Assembly (NCBI RefSeq): GCF_002025665.1
Contig: NZ_CP018786.1
Span: 4,092,001-4,156,000 of the forward strand
Length of the DNA: 64,000 nt
Source of the DNA: Chryseobacterium indologenes
Lineage (GTDB): Bacteria > Bacteroidota > Bacteroidia > Flavobacteriales > Weeksellaceae
Direction: 5' to 3'
Shown: piece by piece, positions 16,015 through 24,938 of the stretch
Numbering within the stretch: the first letter of the stretch is position 1
Layout: every line of letters begins with the position of its first letter
Made by a program: the position numbers and the translations under genes
The notes under the pieces: model-generated
Database searches by the model: none
What the model saw: only the letters and a program-made list of their open reading frames with translations
What the model was told of the DNA's origin: nothing

Positions 16015-16455
16015 ATGAATCCTGATCTGCATTACAAACAAGCTGATGAAACAGATATTGATTTTCTTCTTAATCTCAGAATGAAAACCATGAATCCTCA
16101 TTATGAAACTTCGGGGCTTTCTACTGACAGAGAAACAACTCTTCAAAGAGTTCTGTATCAGTTTGAAAAAGCTAATATTATTTTTTTAGATAACCAACCC
16201 ATCGGACTGTTAAAAGTAAACCGAACATTTACCAATATTGAGGTACTGCAGCTTCAGATAGATCCCAGCCAGCAAGGTAAAGGACTTGGGAAAAGGATTT
16301 TGTCTGATATCCTGGAGGAAGCTTCATTAGCAGGAAAAACAGTTTCATTAAGTGTCTTAAAAACCAATAAGGCCCAGCATCTTTATAAAAGTCTTGGTTT
16401 CAGAACCGTAGATGAAGATCAGTATTCTTACTTTATGGAAACGGAAAGACAGTAA
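16015..16455 (+). CDS. GNAT family N-acetyltransferase
   Basis: The 146-residue protein carries the GNAT acetyl-CoA loop in IDPSQQGKGLGKRILSDILE (Q-x-x-GxG type, about residues 81-100) and LYKSLGFRTVDEDQYSYFM for the last strands. The substrate is unknown. It starts 25 bases after the exonuclease stop and may be co-transcribed. A REP-like repeat lies directly downstream. Confidence 0.82.
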   Translation: MNPDLHYKQADETDIDFLLNLRMKTMNPHYETSGLSTDRETTLQRVLYQFEKANIIFLDNQPIGLLKVNRTFTNIEVLQLQIDPSQQGKGLGKRILSDILEEASLAGKTVSLSVLKTNKAQHLYKSLGFRTVDEDQYSYFMETERQ

Positions 16456-16470
16456 ATTGAATTTATTCAG

Positions 16471-16540
16471 GTTTCGGCTAAGGCCGTTGAATTCTTCCTT
16501 TGATTAAAATGGGCTAAAGTCCGTTTCTGTTGAATCATAA
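16471..16540. repeat. REP-like element, copy A
   Basis: GTTTCGGCTAAGGCC is followed after about 30 bases by GGGCTAAAGTCCGTTTCTGT and TGAATCATAA. Each half is a small palindrome (GGCT..GGCC; GGCTAAAGTCC). The same two-part pattern occurs at 26091-26165, so this is a dispersed intergenic element. Confidence 0.6.
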
Positions 16541-16775
16541 TATGAATTAACTTTATAACAATCTGAAGCAAAAATCAATCAGTCTTTTGTTCTATATTTT
16601 GTGACAGGCTGACCATAATTCAGGTACTTATTATATACTATTTCGGGTGTATCGGATATAAAAAATTCCTGATCATAGTGAAAAAACGCACATTCTCTGT
16701 TACTTATATCTATTGTTAATACTCAATAGATACAGCATTTTATTTCCATCACCTTTTCCGCATTCTAAACCTGTA
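16541..16775. other. Intergenic stretch without recognised content
   Basis: Between the repeat and the promoter of the T9SS gene I see AT-rich sequence only, with no convincing reading frame, tRNA or strong hairpin. Confidence 0.4.
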
Positions 16776-16783
16776 TATCTTTG
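16776..16783 (+). promoter_or_regulatory. Putative -7 element of the T9SS cargo gene
   Basis: TATCTTTG matches TANNTTTG, about 88 bases before the ATG at 16872, giving a long 5' leader. Confidence 0.4.
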
Positions 16784-16871
16784 AACCGTTTCAAAAGACC
16801 GGTCATTGTGAACTTAATCATTATAAATGATTTAAACCTTTAAAGAATACTAACAATCAAATTAAAAAAGA

Positions 16872-17513
16872 ATGCAGACAAATTTACTTTTTCAAAGGAT
16901 TTTAATAATTTCCTGTATCATTTTCTGTTTAAAAAGTTTTGGTAAAACAATTGTATTGAATATCAACAATGGCAATCCTGACGGTTCTCTGTATCAGATG
17001 AATGAAAATGTAGTTATTGGAGATAAAATACGATTCACCAACAATTTAAATTACACGATTAGTCAACAAAACAGCAGCTTTATAAGTGGTCCCGAAGGCA
17101 ATATTGCAATCAATATCCAGCCCGGAGCATATTATGAGCTGGAACTGACCTCAGAGACCCAGACCATGTTTACTTTTGTCCATATGAATATGCCTCAGAA
17201 TAAATATTATAACAGCAGAATAAATTTAACATTTGCTGCTTTAGGGGTAAATGAGCGATCAGCAAAAGACCATGGAATGAAGGCATTTCCTAATCCATCC
17301 CGTGATATAATGCATATAACATCGGAAGAGAATATAGAAGAGATTACTCTTTTTGATGCCAGTGGAAAATTACTGTTCACTAAAAAAATAATCAATACAA
17401 AAAATAATTTCAAAGAAAATATCAATATGTCTTTTTATGTAAAAGGCAGGTACTTTCTGAAGGTAAAAAATTCTGACGACACTTACTCTACCATTCATGT
17501 GATCAAAGAATAA
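16872..17513 (+). CDS. Secreted protein with T9SS type A sorting domain
   Basis: The 213-residue protein has a signal peptide (about residues 1-24). The middle beta-rich domain (about 25-120) looks cupredoxin-like, with alternating strands and GDKIRFTNNLNYTI, but lacks an obvious type I copper site. The C-terminal sorting domain (about 135-213) has the hallmarks AFPNPSRDIMHI, EEITLFDASGKLL and the end FLKVKNSDDTYSTIHVIKE. Type IX secretion moves such proteins across the outer membrane and cleaves or anchors them. The binding function is unknown. Confidence 0.85.
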   Translation: MQTNLLFQRILIISCIIFCLKSFGKTIVLNINNGNPDGSLYQMNENVVIGDKIRFTNNLNYTISQQNSSFISGPEGNIAINIQPGAYYELELTSETQTMFTFVHMNMPQNKYYNSRINLTFAALGVNERSAKDHGMKAFPNPSRDIMHITSEENIEEITLFDASGKLLFTKKIINTKNNFKENINMSFYVKGRYFLKVKNSDDTYSTIHVIKE

Positions 17514-17809
17514 AAATCTGATTAAGAAATTCTCATAATTAGTTTTAATTTTTTTCTTCCGGCAATTGTTTTCAGACTTCATTCAAAAGCCGGAAGAATT
17601 TCCCATAGTTGCAAAAAATACAATATGTTTTTCATCCTTTTTCCTGACATAGAGGAAGTACTGATATGGCTTATTAAGAAAAGTATTCCTCTTCACCATC
17701 ATATCCAATCATTACTTTCACAATTTAAGCTATATTTTGCACTCTTAAAAATAGGCGTCCTTATTGTGGATAAAACTTATATCCACAGGACAATTTGATT
17801 GATAACAAC
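17514..17809. other. Convergent intergenic region
   Basis: About 296 bases separate the T9SS gene from the end of the Ter operon. It holds two inverted repeats, CTTCCGGC/GCCGGAAG (17556-17596) and TGTGGATA/TATCCACA (17765-17787). Neither has a T-run on the strand where it would be needed. No gene is apparent. Confidence 0.5.
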
Positions 17810-19324
17810 TTATAACTGATTGGCCATTGTTACATACATGAGCCTTCCCCCTTCTTCCGCAGACAACAGTATTTTTTTTCCATCAGTGAGCTCTACCATA
17901 GAACCTGGCGGAATCTCTTTCTGTTCTGTGACATCTTTCATTCCGGATAACCCCTGATTCACAAGAACCCATTTCCCTTGATGGAAGGTAAAATATCCTA
18001 CCGGCATTTTATCCTGCATCGTCAGATTTTCATTTCTTATCACTTTTCGGGAAACATGCCATTTGAACAGATACTGATTATGATATACCATTAATCTGTG
18101 ATTTTCCGGCTTCCATACCTCATCATCAAATCTGAAATACAGATCTAATACCGGAAGTGTTCCCTGATGTGGTGTTCCACAGAACGGGCATTTTGGATTG
18201 CTGGTATTATCAAAGACATACCATTTTTCTGTACAGCCGGAATTCTGGCAAGGCTGTATCAGATCTACAGTTTTCAGTAATGCGGTTTCCCATTCATTGG
18301 CCGTGGGACGTCTGATGGGATCATGTAATCCGTCTATGAATGTTTTTCTGAACAATTCCGAAATATAAGGACCTGTAATGGTGTACGGAATCTTTTGAGG
18401 ATCTCCCCAGAATGCATCCCATTTTCTGAGATGATCTGATTTTACATGGTTGGAATTATTTTCCGGATGTTCTACAAACATGGCTTTTTCTCCCATGGAT
18501 AAAATTTCATCCTGTTCAGAATCTAAATCCCAGATTTTTCCTCCACGCAGCGGATGTCTTCTCAGCAGATACATATAAATCAGAACAGCAAGGGCATGTA
18601 GATCTGTTTTTTGATTGGGTAAATGTCTTTCCGGATCCTGAAGCTTCAAATGTTGGGTTTTCAACACTTCGGGTGCAATGAAATCTGCAGTTCCTATAAC
18701 TTCCGGTGGAAAGAGTTTGGGAACCACAAGACCGTCAATATCGATGATACAGGCAGATTTTGTCACAGGATCTACCAGAATATTGTTATAAGACAAATCG
18801 GAGTGAGCCAACCCCATCTGATGGAGCTTTTTCACGCCTCTGCTGATATTAACTGCAATCTGGAAATAGCTCAGCCAATCTCCCAATTCTGACTGATCCA
18901 ATCTCAACGGATATTGCTGATTTCTGAACATGGGAGCGGTAAACCATTTACCCACTTTATCCTGTCCCTGGATGTTATCTGAACCAATATAGCCTTTCGC
19001 AAAATAAAATTTATTGTGATAAACAGGAACTACAATTCCTGTGAGTTTATTTCTTTCAACGATATCATAAGGCCATCTGAATATTTCGTTCAGAAAATAT
19101 TCAGAAGTATTGCCACTCTGTATACTTTGCAGATAAGTAGAAACAATCCTCATGATTCTTTCCTTCTGTCCTTCATCCAGCGGATTTCGGTAGAAAGCGA
19201 CTACATAGTTTTTATCGGGTGAAAAATAAACATCTTTCATTCCGCCTCTGATAGGGTTTTCATCTACATATTCATACGATTTGGCTGTATCCAGAACAGA
19301 AACAACTTTAATGGTCTTTTTCAT
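17810..19324 (-). CDS. Ter-system protein kinase with zinc ribbon
   Basis: The 504-residue protein has a Ser/Thr kinase-like domain (about residues 15-350). The catalytic loop is HSDLSYNN (H174, D176, N181), the metal-binding segment IDIDG (195-198) replaces DFG, and APE is at 217-219. A canonical VAxK lysine is not obvious in VVAFYRN (41-47). C358-x4-C363 and C378-x2-C381 form a zinc ribbon, and a beta-rich C-terminal domain follows. The protein ends a six-gene TerD/TerY/PP2C operon, matching the TerY-P triad (VWA, phosphatase, kinase) known from Ter stress systems. It probably phosphorylates Ter components or their targets. Confidence 0.85.
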   Translation of the reverse strand: MKKTIKVVSVLDTAKSYEYVDENPIRGGMKDVYFSPDKNYVVAFYRNPLDEGQKERIMRIVSTYLQSIQSGNTSEYFLNEIFRWPYDIVERNKLTGIVVPVYHNKFYFAKGYIGSDNIQGQDKVGKWFTAPMFRNQQYPLRLDQSELGDWLSYFQIAVNISRGVKKLHQMGLAHSDLSYNNILVDPVTKSACIIDIDGLVVPKLFPPEVIGTADFIAPEVLKTQHLKLQDPERHLPNQKTDLHALAVLIYMYLLRRHPLRGGKIWDLDSEQDEILSMGEKAMFVEHPENNSNHVKSDHLRKWDAFWGDPQKIPYTITGPYISELFRKTFIDGLHDPIRRPTANEWETALLKTVDLIQPCQNSGCTEKWYVFDNTSNPKCPFCGTPHQGTLPVLDLYFRFDDEVWKPENHRLMVYHNQYLFKWHVSRKVIRNENLTMQDKMPVGYFTFHQGKWVLVNQGLSGMKDVTEQKEIPPGSMVELTDGKKILLSAEEGGRLMYVTMANQL

Positions 19325-19328
19325 GGTA

Positions 19329-20606
19329 TTAATAGATTATGGCCAATGTACGATCATCATGATTTCCTCTGCTCCAGAAATCGCTCCAGATTAAAAGTTC
19401 TTCATCAATTTTTTCATCGTTGATAAAATCGGCTTTCGTCCGGTCATCATTATTTCCGGCAAGATCTTCAAAAAGTGCTTTCCAGCTTTCTGTATCTTCC
19501 AGTTTATTTTCTGTGGTAAATTTAGGATCATAAATACCGTCTGTCATCAGCACGAGATAGGAAAAATCTTCTACACAGGTGATCTGAAAACGGGAAACCA
19601 TTCTATCATTAAAAATTTCTTTCATAGTGATAAATCGTGTACCACCACCAAACTCTCCCACATCCATTCGGTTTAAAAGTTTTACTTCAGAAAAGTCTGT
19701 ATTAATCAGATTGATCGGACAGTCACCCACTCCAAAGCTCAGAATAACATATCCGAAACTGAACTTTTTAAGCAAAATAAAAATAAGTGTAGCGTGCAGA
19801 TCATTCACTGAAAGGGCATTTTCTGCTGCTGTTTTTTCTAATATGTGATGAACATGTGAAACACTTTCCGATAAAATATTGATAATACTCTGTTTCGCTT
19901 CAAGCTGTTCCTGATCAGAAGGCTGAATGGTGTACAGAGTGTTGATCTTATTTTCAATCTGTTTTAAAATTTCCTGTGAGTTGAAAAACTGGTTGATCGT
20001 TGTGGTTGCCAGTCTTGAACCTTCTCTGGCAGCTTTTGCTGAACCTGCTCCATCTGAAACAGAAATAATATTCCAGCCGTCGGGAATCGTATTTACGGCG
20101 AAATCATCTTCACGAAATTTACCTTCATGAGCGTGGGAACGTCCTCTTTTGGAGGCTACAACAATTTTTTTGTCTGAAAAAGAGCCTTTGTATGAATCTT
20201 CTTCCGATTTATAAAAAGCAGCGTTCATATCACTTGGAATATTCTTCCATAAATCTTTGGGATCTGCGTTGACAAGCAGCTGTATTTTCTTAGTTTCAAG
20301 CTGATCCTGATCATAAATGTGATAAAACTGAACATGCAGATGGTACATATTATTTGTTACCGGAGTTCCTGAAATTGTATTGTTTTCAAAAGTAAGTCCT
20401 GTTTCTTCCAGGTTTCCGATATTCTGAATCTTGATGTTGGGAAACTCTTCCATATCGAAACTGAATTCATAGAACTGTTTGACACTAGCATTTTTCAACA
20501 CCCAATGAACGTCTTTGAATTCTTCTTTTTCTTTATAGATAAGAGACTGCGTCATACTTTTTGGTTTGGATTCGTCAGCTGACTTCCTGAAAAACTTACC
20601 CATCAT
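19329..20606 (-). CDS. PP2C family protein phosphatase of the Ter system
   Basis: The 425-residue protein has an N-terminal beta-sandwich (about 45-115) with GLTFENNTISGTPVTNNMY, typical of a putative Ig-like (He_PIG) domain. A PP2C phosphatase domain follows (about 150-425), with the metal-binding REDDFAV (D167, D168) and ISVSDGAGSA (D185, G186), plus LMTDGIYD near residue 340. PP2C enzymes remove phosphate from Ser/Thr with Mn/Mg. Its start codon overlaps the TerY stop (TAATG), and the kinase starts 4 bases after its stop. It most likely reverses the kinase's reactions. Confidence 0.88.
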   Translation of the reverse strand: MMGKFFRKSADESKPKSMTQSLIYKEKEEFKDVHWVLKNASVKQFYEFSFDMEEFPNIKIQNIGNLEETGLTFENNTISGTPVTNNMYHLHVQFYHIYDQDQLETKKIQLLVNADPKDLWKNIPSDMNAAFYKSEEDSYKGSFSDKKIVVASKRGRSHAHEGKFREDDFAVNTIPDGWNIISVSDGAGSAKAAREGSRLATTTINQFFNSQEILKQIENKINTLYTIQPSDQEQLEAKQSIINILSESVSHVHHILEKTAAENALSVNDLHATLIFILLKKFSFGYVILSFGVGDCPINLINTDFSEVKLLNRMDVGEFGGGTRFITMKEIFNDRMVSRFQITCVEDFSYLVLMTDGIYDPKFTTENKLEDTESWKALFEDLAGNNDDRTKADFINDEKIDEELLIWSDFWSRGNHDDRTLAIIY

Positions 20607-21649
20607 TAGCCCAGAGTTCTGTTAATATCAAACCCTCCACCGGAAAATCCGTAATAATCGGAAGTTCCACACCATGGACATTTACTGTATCCTTCTCCCC
20701 TCAGGCAGTGAATACCTCCGCACGAGCAGGTAGCTAATGCAATGGGATTGGCACAGTGAGGGCATGAAGTTCCGCCATCCAGTTCTTCGATATTGATTTT
20801 AAGATGAGTTTTCTGATTGGAAGAAAGTCTGTAGTAAGCCTTTTCATCAATTTTATAAGCCCCGTCCAATCTGTAATATCTTGTAGCCATTCCCGGTATG
20901 CTGGATTCTGCAAATGCTTTTTTAAATTTCATCAGATAAAGCTTTTCCGTTTCCTGACATTTTCCGTTCAGTACAACAAAGTTATTATCCGGAAATCTCT
21001 GTTCCATCTCTGGATCTACTTTCTCCAGAATAAGAGAATCAATTTTGGATAGATTAATTCCTTCTTTTTTTGCTTCTGTTACGCTCTGACTGGTAGTTTT
21101 AATAGAATCCGTTACCCATTTGAAAAACTCTTTGTAAGAATTCTCATCAGAATTATTGAACAGTAAAACATTGTCTGCCAAAGAACCGAGAAGTTTATAA
21201 TTGGTATTTTCTCCGATAGAAACGGCAATAGTGTTAGATTTTCCGTTGTATTTGGTAGTCCATCTTTCAATGGCTTTGGTGGCATCATCCGTGGGAACTC
21301 CGTCTGTAAAAAGGAAGACGATAGGTTTCCAGTCGCCTTTTCTTTCATACGTTGTTTTTACAATATCCCTGTCGATACAATCCATCACTTTAATTAATCC
21401 CTGAGAAAGTGATGTCCCGCTTCCAATAGGAATTTTAGGTGGATAAAAACTGATAATATCCTGCATCGGAGTAATCACTTCAGCTTCTCCTGCAAAACCT
21501 ATCACAGAAATGTAAACGGTTTCAAGTGAATAAGGATCTTTTTTTAATTCCCTGATGATATTGGCGATACCTTCCTGTACCTGCTCAATAGGCTCTCCTA
21601 CCATAGATTCGGAGATATCTACTAAAAAATAAATAGGCAGTCTTCTCAT
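20606..21649 (-). CDS. TerY-like VWA protein with C-terminal zinc ribbon
   Basis: The 347-residue protein carries a von Willebrand A domain. Its metal-ion-dependent adhesion site is DISES (D11, S13, S15), with SGTSL around residue 78 and FTDGVPTDD around 113. The C-terminus has two CxxC-type pairs (CPHC, CPWC) and CSCGGIHC, a double zinc ribbon. VWA domains bind partner proteins through a divalent metal; TerY with such ribbons is known beside PP2C and kinase genes. The stop overlaps the next start, so the three are translationally coupled. Confidence 0.87.
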   Translation of the reverse strand: MRRLPIYFLVDISESMVGEPIEQVQEGIANIIRELKKDPYSLETVYISVIGFAGEAEVITPMQDIISFYPPKIPIGSGTSLSQGLIKVMDCIDRDIVKTTYERKGDWKPIVFLFTDGVPTDDATKAIERWTTKYNGKSNTIAVSIGENTNYKLLGSLADNVLLFNNSDENSYKEFFKWVTDSIKTTSQSVTEAKKEGINLSKIDSLILEKVDPEMEQRFPDNNFVVLNGKCQETEKLYLMKFKKAFAESSIPGMATRYYRLDGAYKIDEKAYYRLSSNQKTHLKINIEELDGGTSCPHCANPIALATCSCGGIHCLRGEGYSKCPWCGTSDYYGFSGGGFDINRTLG

Positions 21650-21666
21650 GGTGTAAAGACAATTTT

Positions 21667-22305
21667 TTAAATAATAATATTAAGCTCTGATGGTGGCGGA
21701 GGTAATGTGATATTTTCTCCCGTATTCTGTGATTGTCCTCCCTGAGTAATGGAAGAACTCACCCATTTGAAAAAAGAAGAAAGGGTAATGGCATCTGTAG
21801 TATCCAGTTTTACTACATGATCGGTCAGTTCTTTCAAAAACTGTTCATCCGCTTTCGGTCCTGCCGCACATCCTACGATGGCACCAAATTCCAGTCCTCT
21901 GATTACAGGGATCATCTGCCTGTACTTCTGAATATCTGACGGTTTTCCATCTGTAAATATAAACAGTAACGGCTGCCAGTCTCCTTTTGCATCTGCCGAT
22001 TCTTTCACAATTTCCCTCTGAACCAGTTCAGAAACCATTTCCAAAGCAGCTCCTGTATGCGTTGGGCCACTATCCGGACAAGTAATCTCCATTGGATAAA
22101 AACTTGCCAGATCTGTTAAGGGTATAATATTCTTAACATCTCTATCAAAGGTAATGACACTTAAATGCAAGCTGTCCATCGCCTGCGGATCCGCACGAAG
22201 CATACTGATGAGGCCATTGAAACCATTGTTCAGTGCCTGAATAGGTTCTCCGTTCATAGACCCCGAAGTATCTAATAAAAAATAAGCTAATAATCTCCTG
22301 CTCAT
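21667..22305 (-). CDS. TerY-like VWA protein
   Basis: The frame opens at a TTG (22314), but the ATG at 22305 matches the neighbouring TerY start and is preferred, giving 212 residues. The VWA domain has a complete MIDAS: DTSGS near residue 12, TGAAL near 75 and FTDGKPSD near 112. It has no zinc ribbon, unlike the next gene. TerY proteins link TerD-type Ca-binding proteins to the phosphorylation module. It is the third gene of the operon, 17 bases before the second TerY. Confidence 0.87.
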   Translation of the reverse strand: MSRRLLAYFLLDTSGSMNGEPIQALNNGFNGLISMLRADPQAMDSLHLSVITFDRDVKNIIPLTDLASFYPMEITCPDSGPTHTGAALEMVSELVQREIVKESADAKGDWQPLLFIFTDGKPSDIQKYRQMIPVIRGLEFGAIVGCAAGPKADEQFLKELTDHVVKLDTTDAITLSSFFKWVSSSITQGGQSQNTGENITLPPPPSELNIII

Positions 22306-22391
22306 TATAGACAAGTATTAATTCTGAAGCCGGTGAAGGGAGTCGGAGACTTCCTAGCCGGCTTTTATGTGAGTTGAAAAAAATTGAAAAT

Positions 22392-23069
22392 CTAGTTGGA
22401 ATAAGCGTATTGCTGTCTCAGAATATCAATAAAATTATCTGTATTATGCGGTTCTCCCACAGCACGGAATTTCCAATCACCATTATGACGGTATGCTTCT
22501 GCAAAAACCATTGCACATTTACCATTCATACTTGAGTCACCGGAAAGGCTGTATTTTGTTATTTCTTTTCCTGAAGCATCTACTGCACGGATAAATGCAT
22601 TTTCGATCATTCCGAAGTGCTGATTATTAGTTCTTCCCTGATAAATGGTAACAATGAACACAATCTTCTGATAGCTTTGATCCAGCTGATCCAGTCTTAC
22701 AATAATCTGCTCATCATCTCCATCACCTGCTCCGGTTCTATTATCTCCTGTAAGCCATACATTTCCGCTTGGATGCTGCATAGAATTGAAGAAAACCACA
22801 TCTCCCTGGTAAAGCCCCATCTGTCTTCCGTCATTGGTCTGTACCGTTCTTCCAAGATTAGCTACTTTTCCGTTGCCATCTAAAAGAAATGCTACTGCAT
22901 CAAGATCATATTCTGCTTCCTTGCTGAACAGTTTACCGAAGAATCCGCTGCTTTGTTTTCTTACATCCCATCCTAAACCGATGGTTACTTTTGAAAGATC
23001 ATAAACGCTTTCTCCGCGGTCATTCTTTCTTAAATCTATCGTTTGTCCTTTCTGTAAATTAATTGCCAT
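22392..23069 (-). CDS. TerD family protein
   Basis: The 225-residue protein is a TerD domain, with GLGWDVRK near residue 31, YDLDAVAFLLDGNGKV (about 53-68) and the Ca-binding segment TGDNRTGAGDGDDEQI (about 106-121). The TerD fold is a beta-sandwich that binds two calcium ions and works in tellurite, phage and envelope-stress resistance. It has a longer middle loop than the next gene. Signal peptide and membrane segments are absent, so it is cytoplasmic. Confidence 0.93.
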   Translation of the reverse strand: MAINLQKGQTIDLRKNDRGESVYDLSKVTIGLGWDVRKQSSGFFGKLFSKEAEYDLDAVAFLLDGNGKVANLGRTVQTNDGRQMGLYQGDVVFFNSMQHPSGNVWLTGDNRTGAGDGDDEQIIVRLDQLDQSYQKIVFIVTIYQGRTNNQHFGMIENAFIRAVDASGKEITKYSLSGDSSMNGKCAMVFAEAYRHNGDWKFRAVGEPHNTDNFIDILRQQYAYSN

Positions 23070-23096
23070 AGTTATAGTTTTTGTGTATTTGATGAT

Positions 23097-23672
23097 TTAT
23101 TTGATGATTTGTCCTTTGTAGTATTTTTCGAGGAAGAAGCCTAAATCTGCTCTGTATCCTATTCCTGAAGCTTCAAATTTCCAGCTTCCGTTTCTTTTGT
23201 ACAGTCTTCCGAATTCTACTCCGGTTTCAATAGAGAAATCTTCATCCAGTTCATATTTTGCAATCTCCTGGTTGGAATGATTGTCTACCACTCTGATATA
23301 AGAGTTTCGTACCTGTCCGAAATTCTGTCTTCTTCTTTCAAAATCTTCAATCGTTACCACGAAAAGAATCTCTTCCACTCTTGAGTCTACTTTATCAAGA
23401 TCTATAATAATAGCTTCATCATCGTCACCATCACTGTTTTTACCACTCGGGTCATCTCCTGTGTGGGTAAGAGCTCCATCCGGAGAATTCAGGTTATTGT
23501 AAAAAACAAAGTATTCTTCACTTACTAATTTTCTGTCAGAATCAATCATGATTGCAGAAGCATCCAGGTCAAAGTCGTAGCCGGTTCCTTCATTCGGATC
23601 CCAACCTAATCCAATCGTCATTTTCGTCAATCCTATCTCGATCTTTTGTCCTTTCTGTAGATTAATTGCCAT
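23097..23672 (-). CDS. TerD family protein
   Basis: The 191-residue TerD protein begins MAINLQKGQKIEIGLTKMTI. It has GLGWDPNEGTGYDFDLDASA (residues 23-42) and the Ca-binding loop THTGDDPSGKNSDGDDDEAI (about residues 74-93). It is the first gene of the operon; 27 bases separate it from the second TerD. Two TerD paralogues of different length side by side are common in Ter loci. No TerC or TerB gene lies in the window. Confidence 0.94.
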   Translation of the reverse strand: MAINLQKGQKIEIGLTKMTIGLGWDPNEGTGYDFDLDASAIMIDSDRKLVSEEYFVFYNNLNSPDGALTHTGDDPSGKNSDGDDDEAIIIDLDKVDSRVEEILFVVTIEDFERRRQNFGQVRNSYIRVVDNHSNQEIAKYELDEDFSIETGVEFGRLYKRNGSWKFEASGIGYRADLGFFLEKYYKGQIIK

Positions 23673-23729
23673 AGTGTTTTATATTATGATTATTTTTTGC
23701 ATTAAGATAGAAGTGATTTACGAATTGAC

Positions 23730-23737
23730 CAAATTTA
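23730..23737 (-). promoter_or_regulatory. Putative -7 element of the Ter operon
   Basis: The reverse strand reads TAAATTTG (TANNTTTG), 57 bases upstream of the first TerD start. No other promoter-like element lies closer, and the inter-gene gaps in the operon are short. Confidence 0.45.
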
Positions 23738-23796
23738 TTGATGAAAAAATGTTCTATACCGCTTAATTTTAAACTCTTTAAGTCACAAAATAGTCA

Positions 23797-23828
23797 TAAA
23801 AAAAGGTCCAATTAAAAAATTGAACCTT
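23797..23828 (-). terminator. Rho-independent terminator after the flippase-like gene
   Basis: AAGGTCCAATT and AATTGAACCTT pair with one mismatch around AAAA, and the reverse strand continues into a T-run. It ends the panD unit before the Ter operon promoter. Confidence 0.65.
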
Positions 23829-23852
23829 GTATAGTATACCATGTATATTGAA

Positions 23853-24935
23853 TTAATTTTCAAATTCTTTATCTGAAACAGCATTGTTTCTTGCTTTTGC
23901 GAGCATAGGAATGGAAATTAATCCCATCACCAGCATAATGACAATCTGCAGCGGTAAAGAAATAAAAGAATAAGTAAGCCCCATTTCCCCTCCGAAATCT
24001 GCACTTTTTCCTACTGAGATGAAAAGAGCCATGAAACCATACTTCATAGCCAGGTTATACGCTCCGATTCCTCCACTGGCAGGAATAATCATTCCCAGTG
24101 TTCCCACTACAATAATGAAGAAACCGTCTGCAAAAGTAAATGCTGAGGTTTCAGGAAGGGCAAAGCAAACAAGATACGCGGCTAAATAATAGCAAATCCA
24201 GATTCCTAATGTATACAGAATGAATTTTCCTTTTTCTTTTAATTTAAAGATGGAAGTTAACCCCTGAAGAATTCCTTTTCCAAAATTGATAAGTTTCTCT
24301 TTTTTATATTTATAAAGAAGGCCTAAACCAATTAAAACCAATATTACAAGACCAATTTTAACGCATAAATAAAATGAATCAAAATCACTTATCCCCAATT
24401 TCATCATTTGCCTCTCAAAAAAATTAGGAACAAACTCTTCTTTTTCATCCTTCTTATCCATTACAAAATGATAGAAAGCAAGAATTGCATTAAATTTAAA
24501 AATCGCTGTTAGAAGTAAAAATCCCATCATACATATAAGATCTACTACTCTTTCCAAAATAATAGTCCCAATAGATTTATCCACTGGTACTTTTTCTACT
24601 CCATATAAAGCTGTAGCTCTTGCTACTTCACCACTTCTCGGAATGGTAAGGTTCATCAGATATCCAAATGATATGGACCAAAGGGCATTGGAGTTTGAAA
24701 TATGGTGTCCCATAGGTTCCAGCATCAGATTCCAGCGGATAGCCCTAAACCAGTAAGCAAGAAGCCCAAACACGGATGCAAACAATACCCAAAGATAATT
24801 GGCCTTCGCCAGTGACTTCTGAATTACTTTAAAATCCAGCCCCCTTAGGGCAAGCCATAAAAAAAAGCCTGCAAAAGCAAGCGATATTACTATTGTAAGT
24901 ATTGATTTTACAGGACTTTTTGATGTGTTTTCCAT
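23853..24935 (-). CDS. Lysylphosphatidylglycerol synthase TM region/flippase-like membrane protein
   Basis: The 360-residue protein has about eight hydrophobic helices and the UPF0104 (LPG_synthase_TM, AglD-like) features RAIRWNLMLEPMG near residue 65, PRSGEVARATALYG near 98 and IIPASGGIGAYNLAM near 280. This half of MprF flips amino-acylated lipids. Stand-alone homologues are assumed to move or recognise lipid-linked intermediates. No catalytic synthase domain is attached. It begins 3 bases after the panD stop, an operon that is common in this group. Confidence 0.8.
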   Translation of the reverse strand: MENTSKSPVKSILTIVISLAFAGFFLWLALRGLDFKVIQKSLAKANYLWVLFASVFGLLAYWFRAIRWNLMLEPMGHHISNSNALWSISFGYLMNLTIPRSGEVARATALYGVEKVPVDKSIGTIILERVVDLICMMGFLLLTAIFKFNAILAFYHFVMDKKDEKEEFVPNFFERQMMKLGISDFDSFYLCVKIGLVILVLIGLGLLYKYKKEKLINFGKGILQGLTSIFKLKEKGKFILYTLGIWICYYLAAYLVCFALPETSAFTFADGFFIIVVGTLGMIIPASGGIGAYNLAMKYGFMALFISVGKSADFGGEMGLTYSFISLPLQIVIMLVMGLISIPMLAKARNNAVSDKEFEN

Positions 24936-24938
24936 GTA

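Noticed and set aside
17556-17596. CTTCCGGC/GCCGGAAG inverted repeat as terminator
   Set aside because: The T-run lies before the hairpin on the forward strand and an A-run follows on the reverse strand, so neither direction gives a proper terminator.
17765-17787. DnaA-box-like TTATCCACA (reverse strand 17765-17773) with a facing near-copy
   Set aside because: Only one perfect box and one near-match form a small hairpin, with no cluster, AT-rich unwinding region or dnaA/dnaN gene nearby. Another single TTATCCACA at 36494-36502 is also isolated. Not an origin.
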